Below, one piece after another: positions 23,255 to 33,995 of a DNA stretch of 64,000 nucleotides (position 1 is its first letter; each line of letters opens with the position of its first letter). Under the pieces are notes generated by a model, which was given only the letters and a program-made list of their open reading frames with translations, searched no databases and had not been told where the DNA came from. The stretch spans positions 176,511,501-176,575,500 of the forward strand of contig NC_135787.1 in the NCBI RefSeq assembly GCF_051106095.1, given 5' to 3'. The position numbers and the translations under genes are program-made. The DNA comes from Pogona vitticeps (Eukaryota > Chordata > Lepidosauria > Squamata > Agamidae).

Positions 23255-24328
23255 TGAGTGTGCACGTGCGCGTGGGCATGTTACATATTTTGAGTACCTT
23301 TCAATGCAAAACTAAGGTATCACAAATAAATTCGAGAAAAGTAATGTTAAAAAAATACTGTATTGCATCTATAGGAAGCAAAAATTCATTTGCCAAGGAT
23401 CTATAAAATCTAGAAATCCAATGATGATGATGATTTTGCCGTCAAGTCAATTGTCACTTATAGAGACCCTTTTCAGGATTTTCCATGTGGAGAATACTCA
23501 GAAGTGGCTTACTATTCTCTTCTTCTAGGGACGCTCTGGGACTCTGCAACTTGCCCAAGGCCACACAGGCTGGCTCTTCTTTCAGTGGGGCCCGTGGGGA
23601 CCATAAGTGGTAAGTGGACCAGCTAGTTCGGGGGGGGGACACCAAAAGACCACCTGTGATTGCAATAGTCATATTCATCTCCCTTGTAAAATGAATATGA
23701 ATACCCCATCTCTAATCCTTCTTTTCCTCTCTCAAATGTGACATTAATGAGGCTCTGTTCAATTTTAATTTGTTGCTGGAAAGCTTGATTCCTAAACTGT
23801 TTCCTTTATACTCAAAAATAATTTAAAAAATAAAGTTTGGTGAGGACCTTCTCAGCATGACACCACATACACTGAAAACCCTTTCCCAAAAGAAGCTGAA
23901 CTAGTACTGGCATTATTATTTTTTATTTTATATTTTATTTAAAATATTTTTTACCCCGCCTTTCCCCTTAAAAAGGATCCAAGGCAGATTACATCCTTAA
24001 AAGACAATATTTAAAGCTAAAACCATTGAATATAAAGAGGCAGCTTACATCATTAGAAGATAATATGGGTTAGGTAACACATGGATTATATTCTGTATGT
24101 CTTGCTTCCACTTTTTTGCTTGATTCTTTGTCAGCAAGTGCCACAAAATTTTCTTACAAGTGCAGGAGCAGGTGATACCTTTCGTTGACCATTAAGAATA
24201 TATTTTTAAAAAACAAACTTTTGATGGTCAATTATCTTCTTCAAGGATAGGCATCAAGTTCTTGTGGGCACTTCCAAACTCATGTGATGTTTTAAATGTC
24301 CCAAATTCAAATGGCTGATAGTAAAGAG
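23253..24328. other. Intergenic sequence with SINE and LINE tails
   Basis: 23420-23470 (GATGATGATGATTTTGCCGT, CAAGTCAATTGTCACTTATA) is an inverted SINE tail. 23925-24000 (TTTATTTAAAATATTTTTTA, CCCCGCCTTTCCCCTTAAAA) is an inverted L2-like 3' end. Nothing else is recognised. Confidence 0.55.
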
Positions 24329-24538
24329 CAGGGGTCTCCAAACTTTTCAGCGTGAGGGCCACATTTTCAAAGGAGTGTACGCATGTATGTGCGTCCACCT
24401 GCACCCCCGCCTGTGCATATGCCTGCCCACATGCATGCACACCCACACACACACACACCTGCACACACATTCACCAGGCCAGATAAAAGGGCAAGGCGGG
24501 TCAGATGTGGCCCACGGGCCGTAGTTTAGAGACCCCTG
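24329..24538. mobile_element. hAT-like MITE
   Basis: Ends CAGGGGTCTCCAAACTTTTC and GTAGTTTAGAGACCCCTG form inverted repeats of about 16 bp, resembling the Charlie-like hAT terminus. Flanking octamers GTAAAGAG and GTGTAGAC match only 5 of 8, so the copy is old. The interior is a CA/TGCA-rich tract. Confidence 0.7.
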
Positions 24539-24880
24539 GTGTAGACGCCAGGTTAGCTTTTCAGATGGAAGCAGCTGTAGCATGCATGTTGGTTTTAAGC
24601 TCTTCTTTAGCTGGCAGTTTGTAATTTATGGCCCATCTCTAAAAAGAGAGGAGAGTCACAGGCAATGGGGCGGCTCCTTCTGCCTTTCTGCTTTTTTGAA
24701 ACTCAGAGCTTCTCTTTAGAAAGAGGAGGGAAGGCTGCCTGGTTAACACGACCTGCCTCTAACAGAGATGGGATTAGGAATTTAGTTAAACCACCAGGAA
24801 AAGTCAATTTAAGCCAAATTAAAGCCAAATAAATAGTTTTACCTGATGGATGCTCTCTTTAGCATGCAGTACTGCATGCT

Positions 24881-25049
24881 AAAGGAGGAGAAGGGGGCGA
24901 CAGAGGACAAGATGGTTGGACAGTGTAATCGAAGCAACCAACATGAATTTGACCGAATTCCGGGAGGCAGTGGAAGACAGGAGGGCCTGGCGTGCTCTGG
25001 TCCAAGGGGTCACGAAGAGTCGGACACGACTAAACGACTAAACAACAAA
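24881..25049 (+). mobile_element. Bov-B LINE 3' end, 5'-truncated
   Basis: Runs from AAGGAGGAGAAGGGGGCGAC through GGAGGCAGTGGAAGACAGGA and ends GAGTCGGACACGACTAAACG-ACTAAACAACAAA, matching the last about 170 bp of the Bov-B copy at 28221 in forward orientation. It abuts a 20-bp perfect palindrome at 24861-24880. Confidence 0.88.
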
Positions 25050-26069
25050 CTGCTTGTTTGGTGTCCTGAGCCCATGATGTCTGAGAACTCATGTTGGTCT
25101 TCAGTTGATGCCCTGACTGACATTTTCTTAGATGTTGTTGTTGTTGTGTGCCCTTAGTCTTCAGGACATGGGGCCAACAGCTCTTAAAAAGAGAGGCCAG
25201 CAGTTTCAGCATTTGTTTTATAACTGGCCATTTTATTAATGCCTTGTTGGGTTTTATGGATTCATTTACAAGATTCCATGGATTTACTGATTCCATTGCT
25301 TTTTGCCCGATGCATGGAGAAAGGGAGGGAGGGAGATCTCAGTGCAGGGGCAGGGAGGGGAAAAATTGTGATGGGAACATGCTGAACATTCTGCCCTCTC
25401 TGGAAAAGAACACCCCAAACATTGTTTTTACTCAACGTGTCTGGAGTTATTTACACCATCTTCTGCACGGTCCTTTTCTCATGCTACCAAAACAGAAAAA
25501 GCGTCCCTGGAGTGAATGAGGAAGAGTGCAAAAAGCTAGGTGGCTGGGCTTTTTACAGCAGGGCAGAAAATTCTGGCTTTCAAAAAGCTTGCAAAGTTTT
25601 TTGCCTTTATGCCTTTACAAAAAGAAACATGGTGGTAATGATGGTGTTTAATTTCCCTTTGGAGAGGAACTGATATTCACCTTTTCGGTACTCGTTAACC
25701 CCTCTGTTTTGAACCTTTTAAACTCCTGTATTTGGCCTTGGAAACCGTTTCACCCTTTCCCCAGCATCATTTGGACAATCACAAATTGAAACTTGGCAAA
25801 CGTCATTTTGGGGACTTCAACCAGCAGAATCACCAAGCCTTCATGGCCACTGGCAGACAGTTTTGTTAGGGGAATCTAGTTCTGTTGCCCAGATGTGCAA
25901 AGTAATTCAGAACTTACTATGCATAATACTAACAACAGCTGGCAGAAACTGGTACAACGGGTAGTGTAAACACCTTCCTCCCTGGTTCACAATTAGCTCA
26001 TTATAAGCATTATCTCTGCAAAAGTATGATTCCCCCCCCCATGAGATACAATTCATTTTACTGACCTCA
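25050..26069. other. Intergenic sequence, nothing recognised
   Basis: No supported gene. 25148-25519 is open for 123 codons on the + strand without recognisable domain or exon signals. Confidence 0.5.
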
Positions 26070-26190
26070 GAAAGTTGGAAGGCTGCGTGAACCTTGAGTT
26101 AGCTAGCTAGGATTGAACCCCGGGTTGAGAACACAGTTTTTGCTGCAGTACAGCAGTTTAACTACTGCTCCACGAGGTTGCAGCCTCAAA
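26070..26190 (-). mobile_element. tRNA-derived SINE
   Basis: Reads AACCTTGAGTTAGCTAGCTA, GGATTGAACCCCGGGTTG, then CAGTTTAACTACTGCTCCAC. This is the inverted B-box (GGTTCAATCC) and A-box region of the family also at 57884 and 38105. Confidence 0.65.
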
Positions 26191-26584
26191 AACAAAGGGG
26201 TTACAAAATCATAAATATTCCTCTCCATGGAAATCTTTAGGATATATATTTTTTTCAATTTTCTGAACTTTTAATTGGAAATATTTATTCAGACTTGGGA
26301 GATCTTTGTTTTTGCAACTCATGGTAAAGGTCAAATGCCTTGGAGTACATGCAAGTTATTCTAGTTTGGAAATTCCCTGGAAATGTAATTACTTATGTCA
26401 GGACTCAAGAGTCTAAGATATTGTTATTCTATATTCTTTTTAAATAAGAGTTTTTGTCACTTTCTGAAATCAGTAATATGTGCAAATTTTCATTGCATGA
26501 ACTTTGGGTGTCAAATCAAAGGAATCTAAGCTCTCAGAAGCACGAAATTGTTATATAACCATGACTTTTGATGTAAATTACTAT

Positions 26585-27370
26585 AATTTATTTGTTTGTT
26601 TGTTTGTTTTACCCCGCCTTTCTCCTTAAAAAAGACCCAAGGTGACTTACATCGTTAAAAGACAATATTAAAGCTGACAACCATGATATTATATTAGACA
26701 AATATAATACAAAAATATATAATACAAAAAACAGAAGCAAAATCAGAACACATTTAAAGTAGTAAGGTACAACAATCTGTTTTGAAAACCCTATTCAGGC
26801 AGCCAGTCACTCAGGGAAAGCTTGCCTCAAGTGAAAGCTATCTGTCTGCCTATAGAAGGACAGCCTCTTGTGGGAGTGAGTTCCAAAGTCTGGGAGCAGC
26901 AACAGAGAAGACCCTCTCTTGTGTACTCACCAAACACACTTGTGAAGGGGGCTGAGAGAAAGGCCTTTCCTGGTGATCTTAACACTTGAGTAGACTCATA
27001 AAGGGAGATGCGGTCCTTGAGATAGTTTTGGCCCAAGCAATTCAGGGCTTTATAGGTTAGAACTAACACCTAGAATTCAGCCTGGAATTGGAGCGGCTGT
27101 AACAGAGAGGTTATGTGATTCCTGTAAGCAGCTCCAGAAATTTGGCTGTTGCGTTTTAGACCCACTGAAGTTTCCAGACACTTTCCACAGACAGCCCCAA
27201 TTAGAGATCATTACAGTAATCCAACCAGTATGGAACTAAAGTATGTGTCACCATGGTCTGATCAGATCTCTCCAGTGATGGGCGTAGCTGGCGCACTTGT
27301 TTTAATCATGCAAAGGGACTCTGGGCCTAGTATTGTGCTCTGCAAGTTTAGGTTTAGATCATGAATTTGA
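26585..27370 (-). mobile_element. L2-like LINE 3' part, degraded
   Basis: The inverted tail TTTGTTTGTTTGTTTTACCC then CGCCTTTCTCCTTAAAAAAG lies at the left. A minus-strand coding remnant at 26827-27069 contains LTYKALNCLGQNYLKDRISL and a following LRSPGKAFLSAPFTS, typical of the region after the reverse transcriptase in L2-type elements. Beyond it, non-coding text (CAGTAATCCAACCAGTATGG) belongs to the same family. Boundaries are approximate. Confidence 0.6.
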
Positions 27371-27503
27371 CAATTTGAAAAAAAGAACCCATTTGGGCTT
27401 AGGCAAATTTGGAAACCACACCGTTTAATTCAGAGGCAAATCTGAAACTTGGTTTGGAAATCTAAATCCTTAGACTACTGCTGAATATCAACCAAGGGTT
27501 ATG

Positions 27504-27609
<106 letters not shown>

Positions 27610-27688
27610 ATGTGTCAGAACTGGATGGCATTTGTACACCCTGTAGCCACTTGGTATAAGATTTTAGGTGCTGTATTTCTGACAAGTA

Positions 27689-27963
27689 CAGTGGTGCCTT
27701 GTTAGACGATTGCCTCACAGGACGAAAAACCCGCAAGACGATTGGTTTTCGCGATCACTATGGTGCCTCACAAGACTTTTTTTTTCTATGACTGTGCTTC
27801 GCAAGATGTTTTTTTTTAGATCAATGCTTCGTGAGACTTTTTTTTTTTAGACTGATGCTTCGCAAGACAATTGGAACGATGCATAGAGAACCTCGCAAGA
27901 CAATTTTTTCACAAGACAACGATTTTCACGGAATGAATTAAAATCGTCTTGCAAGGCACCACT
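27689..27963. mobile_element. Palindromic mariner-type MITE, copy E (CAAGAC word)
   Basis: The ends CAGTGGTGCCTTGTTAGACG and CGTCTTGCAAGGCACCACT lie next to TA dinucleotides at 27687-27688 and 27964-27965. The body repeats variants of CGCAAGAC about nine times, separated by T-rich spacers. It shares its terminal 10 bp with copies A-D. Confidence 0.8.
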
Positions 27964-28220
27964 TACGTTTGGGAAGTTCTGTTCCACATGCCAATAAAAT
28001 CTCTGTGTTTTAAAGAACTGACAACTTTTTCCTTTCTCAGTAGAAATGGATGAAGCTGGCAAAGATACTTGCCTATTCAACAGTAATCAAGTTGCCGAGT
28101 TTCAGAAGAAAAGCTGCAGAACATTTTGTGAAGAAGCAGCCTTTATAGTTTAGGGGCTTCGAAAGAACAATGTCTTTTATTTTCTATTGTTTCTTTTCTT
28201 TTGAAAATGGCATAAAGCAT

Positions 28221-29474
28221 CGTTCGTTTAGTCGTTTAGTCGTGTCCGACTCTTCGTGACCCCATGGACCAGAGCACGCCAGGCCCTCCTATCTTCCACT
28301 GCCTCCCGGAGTTGGGTCAGATTCATGTTGGTTGCTTCGGTGACACTGTCCAGCCATCTTATCCTCGGTCGTCCCCTTCTCCTCTTGCCTTCGCACTTTC
28401 CCAACTTTAAGGTCTTTTCCACGGAGTCTTCCCTTCTCATGAGATGGCCAAAGTATTGGAGCCTCAGCTTCAGGATCTGTCCTTCCAGTGAGCACTCAGG
28501 GTTGATTTCCTTTAGAATTGATAGTTTTGTTCTCCTTGCAGTCCAGGGGACTCTCAAGAGCCTCCTCCAGCACCACAATTCAAAGGCATCAGTTCTTCGG
28601 CGGTCAGCTTTCTTTATGGTCCAGCTCTCACTTCCATACATCACTACAGGAAAAAACATAGCTTTGACTATGCGGACTTTTGTTGGCAAGGTGATATCTC
28701 TGCTTTTTAAGATGCTGTCAAGGTTTGTCATCGCTTTCCTCCCAAGAAGCAGGCGTCTTTTAATTTCGTGGCTGCTGTCTCCATCTGCAGTGATTATAGA
28801 GCCCAAGAAAGTAAAATCTGTCACTGCCTCCATATCTTCCCCTTCTATTTGCCAGGACATGATGGGGCCAGTGGCCATGATCTTAGTTTTTTTGATGTTG
28901 AGTTTCAGACCGTTTTTTGCACTCTCCTCTTTCACCCTCATTACAAGGTTCTTTAGTTCCTCCTCACTTTCTGCCATCAGAGTGGTATCATCTGCATATC
29001 GGAGGTTGTTGATATTTCTTCCAGCAATCTTAATTCCGGCTTGGGATTCCTCCAGTCCAGCCTTCCGCATGATGTATTCTGCATATAGATTAAATAAGCA
29101 TGGGGACAATATACAGCCTTGTCGTACTCCTTTCCCAATTTTGAACCAGTCAGTTGTACCATATCCAGTTCTAACTGTTGCTTCCTGTCCCACATATAGG
29201 TTTCTCAGGAGATGGATAAGGTGGTCAGGCACGCCCATTTCTTTCAGGACTTGCCATAGTTTGCTGTGGTCCACACAGTCAAAGGCTTTTGCATAGTCAA
29301 TGAAGCAGAAGTAGATATTTTTCTGGAACTCTCTGGCTTTCTCCATAATCTAGCGCATGTTAGCAATTTGGTCTCGAGTTCCTCTGCCCCTTCGGAAACC
29401 CGCTTGTACTTCTGGGAGTTCTCGGTCCACATATTGCTGAAGCCTACCTTGTAGGATTTTGAGCATAACCTTGC
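28221..29474 (-). mobile_element. Bov-B (RTE-clade) LINE, 5'-truncated, nearly open reverse transcriptase
   Basis: Flanked by TGGCATAAAGCAT at 28208-28220 and 29475-29487, a perfect 13-bp target-site duplication, so this 1,254-bp unit is one insertion. Read on the minus strand it encodes Bov-B reverse transcriptase from ASKVMLKILQ, through QAGFRRGRGTRDQIANMR, IDYAKAFDCVDH, GVRQGCILSPCLFNLY and LRYADDTTLMAES (catalytic YADD), to the C-terminal SRTRLND. Only one in-frame stop is seen, TAG at 29350-29352, where Bov-B normally has Trp; 372 codons follow it without interruption. The endonuclease and the rest of the 5' part are missing. The 3' end CGACTAAACGACTAAACGAA is the sequence borrowed by Sauria SINEs. 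Confidence 0.96.
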
Positions 29475-29487
29475 TGGCATAAAGCAT

Positions 29488-29939
29488 AGAAGGTAAGAAA
29501 TCTGCAACACTTCAGAATGATAAATGCAGCATTTTTTGAGGAAATGGGTGTTTCAAAATTGGAAGCAGGGGTTTGTTTCCTGTTGGCCACATTGAGGTGT
29601 GGGTTCCCACACACACACCTTTTGTATGAAAAAGTTATGTGTCAAATAATTTTCCATTTGACACATAATATATTTGACACCAAATATATTTCCCTGTATA
29701 TTTGATAGCACAGAAACATCACCCCACAACACAGCATACAGAATTGTTTCCAAAAGGGCATGGGATGATCAACGTGCCTTATCTGGATACAAACCAAACT
29801 GAGGACCAGTGCAGATCTTTAATACAGAAGTGTAGCTACAAGGACTAAGGTGTTCATGGACACAACAGTCAACAGACTTTTTTTTATGTAATTGACATTG
29901 AAGTATTCTGAAATGCATTCAGACTGCAATGGATGATCC
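29488..29939. other. Intergenic sequence, nothing recognised
   Basis: Contains a short inverted repeat near 29642-29690 (CAAATAATTTTCCATTTGAC, GACACCAAATATATTTCC) of no clear origin. Confidence 0.5.
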
Positions 29940-29947
29940 ATGAAGAG

Positions 29948-30052
29948 CAGTCGTTCCCAATCTTGGGTAACCAGGTCAGCACAGCTGATGGTGAAGGCTT
30001 CTGGGAATTGCAGTCCAAGAAAACCTGGATTACCCAAGGTTGGGAGCCACTG
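29948..30052. mobile_element. hAT-like MITE
   Basis: Ends CAGTCGTTCCCAATCTTGGG and CCCAAGGTTGGGAGCCACTG are inverted repeats. The flanks ATGAAGAG (29940-29947) and ATGTAGAG (30053-30060) match 7 of 8. The 105-bp unit folds into a hairpin and is related to the copy at 50411. Confidence 0.85.
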
Positions 30053-30129
30053 ATGTAGAGTATACAGAAGGACTGTGGCATGCATTGTTTTCCAAGTGAA
30101 TACTCAATAACACACTCTCATAGATTCCA

Positions 30130-30403
30130 CCATGTTTCCCTGAAAATAAGACAGGGTCTTATATTAATTTTTGCTCCAAAATATGCAGTAGGGCTTATTT
30201 TCAGGGGATGTCTTATTTTTTTCATGCACAACATTCTACATTTATTCAAAGACAGTCATGTCATCTTCTTCTGGTTGCTGCACAAGGATGGAGGGCGAGG
30301 TTTCACTTAACTTATTTTTAGGGTAGGGCTTATATTACGAGCATCCTGAAAAATCATACTAGGGCTTATTTTCAGGTTAGGTCTTATTTTTGGGAAAACA
30401 GGG
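30130..30403. mobile_element. MITE with AAAATAAGAC-type inverted ends
   Basis: Left CCATGTTTCCCTGAAAATAA, right TCTTATTTTTGGGAAAACAG. The motif GGGCTTATTTTCAGG and its variants recur four times inside, so end and body words are again shared. TA follows the right end; the left TA is not kept. It resembles a short mariner-type MITE widespread in vertebrates. Confidence 0.7.
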
Positions 30404-30457
30404 TAGTATTTTCATATTATTGCTCTTTGAAGAGAGAATTAGCAAAAGGAGTCAAAT

Positions 30458-30574
<117 letters not shown>

Positions 30575-30919
30575 ATTTATACTCTCCCCATCTAGACCAA
30601 AGGTCTACTCTATTAAAAAAGCCTTGGAGCACATGATTTCAGCATCCCTCCCTCAAAGCACTGTGATTGGTGATCCCTGTAAACCCAACCTCTACCAGGA
30701 GAAGAAGGATCTGTCAATAACAAAAGTCTATCTCCCTTCTCTTCCTCACCCCTCTCCATGCCTTGTTGTTTTCTTCATATAGAAAGCTTATGAAGCAATC
30801 CACCAATTTGGGAGACACACTGCCTATGTCTTTGTGTTGCTCTGATTCAAAATTCCCATTAAATGGTCAAAACCATAAAGATTAGGATTTGATGCCCTTT
30901 AGAGGTGAGAGTGAAAGCC

Positions 30920-31088
30920 GCTGTGGTGTATTAAAAGTGTTGAACTAAGACTCAGGAGACCTGGGTTCAAATCTCATCTCAACTAGGGCAACTTACGATC
31001 ATAAGCCATTCCTTGAACTTCTCACATATCTCAAAAACCCTATTAGAGTCATCTTAAGTCAGAATTGACTTGACAGCACATATCATAA
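30920..31088 (+). mobile_element. tRNA-derived squamate SINE
   Basis: GCTGTGGTGTATTAAAAGTG at the head, CTGGGTTCAAATCTCATCTC at the B box, and tail TAAGTCAGAATTGACTTGAC-AGCACATATCA. The tail resembles the Bov-B 3' end, consistent with Bov-B-driven mobility. Same family as 17085. Confidence 0.75.
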
Positions 31089-31764
31089 AATGTCTGGAGG
31101 ACCCACTCTTCAATTAGGACATCCCCCAAGCCTGTCTTGATCAGTCTTATGAACGTGGCTATGTGTCATATTGATACTGGGCATTTCCTCCAGTGGTTCT
31201 GCTCTTCCTCACTTTATTAGCCTTGGATTTTTCAAAATTCAGAGTACACACCCCCTGTTTGCAAACTGCAAACAGAAGACCATCTTCAGTAATTTACAAA
31301 CGAGGATACAATAAGGATTTGGAAAACAATGCAAGGCATGGAGTTCCAGAACACAGAGAGGTCTTTCTCCCTTTTAGTAGTAGAACTAAACAGTCAGGAA
31401 AACAGAAAGAAGCTCTTCTTCATACAGTACATTATTAGCTTGTGAAATCTACACTGGGTTAGACATTGACTATAAAAGCAAACTAGAGAGAGCCATAGAG
31501 GATATGTGATGGTTATCAGGGCTACATGGAGCTTGCCGGTATGGAGGAACAAAGCCTCTGAACGCTAGCTACTGGAGAGTAACAGTGGAAGAGTCTTTTA
31601 AGGAGTACAGGCTTACCACTGGCTTTCCATTGAACACTGGGGAAGAGAAACATATTCTACATAGCTTCTCCTATGCTGAGAAATTTCAGGAATTATGGAT
31701 CTTCAGAATCTGTTGACCTTCAAAATGAGTCCCAACTCCACTGTCAAGTCTGCCCTGTCTTCTA
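31089..31764. other. Intergenic sequence, nothing recognised
   Basis: Unique-looking, no gene signals. Confidence 0.5.
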
Positions 31765-32308
31765 CAGTGGGGTCTCTACTTAAGAACTTAATCCGTATTG
31801 GAAGGTGGTTCTCAAGTTGAAAAGTTCTTATGTTGAATCTGCATTTCCCATAGGAATGCATTGAAAACCATTTAATCCGTATCTGCCTTTTTTCCGTCCA
31901 TAGAAACTACAGTGGAACCTCTACTTAAGAACTTAATCCGTTTTGGAATGGTGTTCTTAAGTTGAAACATTCTTAAGCTGAAGCAAAATTTCCCATAGGA
32001 ATGGACTGAAAACCAATTAATCTGTTCTGGCTGTTTTTTTGTTGTTGTTGTTATGTAGAGGTGCGTTCGTACATTGAAGCATTAGTTCCCATAGGAACTA
32101 ATGCAAAGCTGGTTAATACGTACTCTACCACTAGGGGGAGAATTTTTTTTTAACCTAAGATGACCTTAAAAAAAGAGCAGGAAAGGTTTTTTTTTCCTGT
32201 TCTTATCTTGGATTTCTGTTCTCAAGTAGAAACAAAATTTAGCAAATGGAGCTGTTCTTAAGTTGGATTGTTCTTAAGTAGAGACGTTCTTAAGTAGAGA
32301 CCCCACTG
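31765..32308. mobile_element. Palindromic mariner-type MITE, copy F (TTCTTAAGT word), composite
   Basis: Two left ends are present: CAGTGGGGTCTCTACTTAAG at 31765 and CAGTGGAACCTCTACTTAAG at 31910, each after TA. There is one right end, CTTAAGTAGAGACCCCACTG, followed by TA (32309-32310). The word TTCTTAAGT/ACTTAAGAA recurs about ten times. The core CATAGGAATGCATTGAAAAC (31851) is shared with copies A-D. The duplication of the left half suggests one copy inserted in, or recombined with, another. Confidence 0.78.
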
Positions 32309-32519
32309 TACTCCATTTAACATTTACATGTAACTGCTGGGAGGCTGAAGCTGGTTTCTACCAGTGACTGGATCCTGTTACATATCTATGCTAGCTTTAA
32401 TATTGCCTTTTAATGATGTATGCTGCCTCTTTATTGTTCTTAGCTTGAAATATTGTCTTTTAACAATACTAACCATCATTGTATACTCATTGTTTTCAAC
32501 TTTAAATATTGTCTTTCAG

Positions 32520-32592
32520 TTCTGTAACCCACCTTGGGTCCTTTTCAAGGAGAAAGGCAGGGTAAAATATTTTAAATAAATAAATAAGTAAA
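32520..32592 (+). mobile_element. L2-like LINE 3' tail
   Basis: TCTGTAACCCACCTTGGGTC then AAATATTTTAAATAAATAAATAAG is the forward form of the tail seen inverted at 16367, 23925 and 26585. Confidence 0.65.
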
Positions 32593-33427
32593 TCAGCATA
32601 AACTTCAGCAACAAATTGCTGTAAGTTAAGAAGTCTAAGTAGACATTTGCTATCGCACAGGAAGTCACTTGACCCCCTTCTTAAGGGAAGGCGGTCTGCT
32701 GTGGAAATTTAGTCTGACAGAGTTGTGCAAGCAGGTGTAACCGATAGGATTCTGGCCATCACGTATAGGTGACATACTCAGCTCTATTTCTCCTTGATAC
32801 TCAAGCTGATTTATGTAGTTTTATTCCTGAGGTCTCTGTCTGCGGTCTCCAGTGGACTGGATTAGTAAACCAAAGGTGAATCCAGGCAAGATGGATTTCT
32901 TTGCAGGAAATGATTTTAGCGTTGACAGTGTGGTGAAAATTTTTGTCCTAGCTGAGGTTTATACCTCTTCCAGAGGGACCAGTACTAAATCAATCATTTG
33001 ATCAATTTGGATCCAGGTCTCTGTTTCAACTGCTTCTCCAATTAAAATATTAACTTCTTTTTTTACATGGGGCTGCCTTGAGATTGGTTCAGAAATTGCA
33101 GAATCAATTGATTACTGGTTTATCTTCACAGAATCCATGGAGTCAAAATTGACTGTAAAGCACCAATTTTGTACAATCTTCATTTGTTTCTATGTGTTTC
33201 CAGTCGAGATTCAGTGTACTTTTATCTGCCTTTAAAAGCCTTTTATGAACTGCCGCTGAGACGCTTGGAGCAGTGTCTTATCCCCTATAAGCTTCTACTG
33301 TGTACAGAAAATTGCTTGACAATCTTCCTGTCTAAAGACCTGCTTATTTTGACAAGCTTTATGTAGCAAATGGTGTTTACTTGTTTTGATCTCTATTTGA
33401 CATTATCTGTTTTTCTCCATTACAAAG
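32593..33427. other. Intergenic sequence, nothing recognised
   Basis: No named repeat. A 65-codon open frame at 33169-33366 has no recognisable homology. Confidence 0.45.
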
Positions 33428-33507
33428 ATTCATTGTGACCTCCAAACTGGACGGGTGGAAGAAGAGGAGATTGTTCTTGTTGGTGACCTCCAAACACTCA
33501 GCCAAAG
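33428..33507 (+). other. Exon-like 80-bp segment of unknown status
   Basis: A pyrimidine tract and AG (TGTTTTTCTCCATTACAAAG) precede it, and AAG|GTATGT follows, so both splice consensus sites are good. Frame 1 is fully open (IHCDLQTGRVEEEEIVLVGD then LQTLSQ) and frame 2 is also open. I do not recognise the peptide. The 12-mer GTGACCTCCAAA occurs twice in the segment, which argues for low-complexity or repeat origin. It could be a non-coding RNA exon, a pseudo-exon or chance. Confidence 0.2.
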
Positions 33508-33730
33508 GTATGTAGGTTAAGACATTTCCTTTTATTTTTTAACAGTATCACTCAGAATATCCCAGATTGGTCACTGGCAATGCTGGTTGAGGAATTCTGA
33601 GACTTGTAATGCAAAAAAGTAACTTTTTCAAGCTCCTCTCAATACTTGGGCAGGGTCCCACACTGCACACAGGACTCTCCACAAGAATAGTTGTATGGAC
33701 ATAGCGCTCCGTTCACACCTCCCACAAACA

Positions 33731-33995
33731 TAAGCCAAAATCTTGTTGCTTAGCATTGTAAATTACACTAGAGTAGGCCCATTGAATCAATGGAGCTTTG
33801 GTGAGTTAACTCCTTTGAAAGTCCCATTGATTCAAATGGACCTACTCTAACTCTAACTTATTTTAGCACAGTAATACGCAGAATATGCTGATTTGAATCA
33901 ACAGAATGTATGAAGGATTTCGCTCACTAATTCCTCATTGATTCAATGGGCCTTCTGTAGTGTGATTTACTATGTTAAGCAATGGGATTTTGGCT
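33731..33995. mobile_element. Fold-back MITE with about 60-bp inverted arms
   Basis: The left arm CCAAAATCTTGTTGCTTAGC through GAGTAGGCCCATTGAATCAA and the right arm TTGATTCAATGGGCCTTCTG through AAGCAATGGGATTTTGG are imperfect reverse complements. A further inverted pair lies inside (CATTGATTCAAATGG). A relative is at 3388-3722. No coding capacity. Confidence 0.7.

Noticed and set aside
22640-23257. 205-codon frame
   Set aside because: It runs across a (CT)n tract, a hAT MITE with an internal minisatellite and a (TG)n tract.
25148-25519. 123-codon frame
   Set aside because: No recognisable domain or conserved motif; length is near chance expectation for 64 kb.
26827-27069. 80-codon minus-strand frame as a host exon
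   Set aside because: The text LTYKALNCLGQNYLKDRISL is typical of the C-terminal part of L2-type LINEs and lies next to a matching LINE tail.
28256-29296. 346-codon open frame on the + strand
   Set aside because: It is the antisense shadow of the Bov-B reverse-transcriptase frame at 28228-29346.
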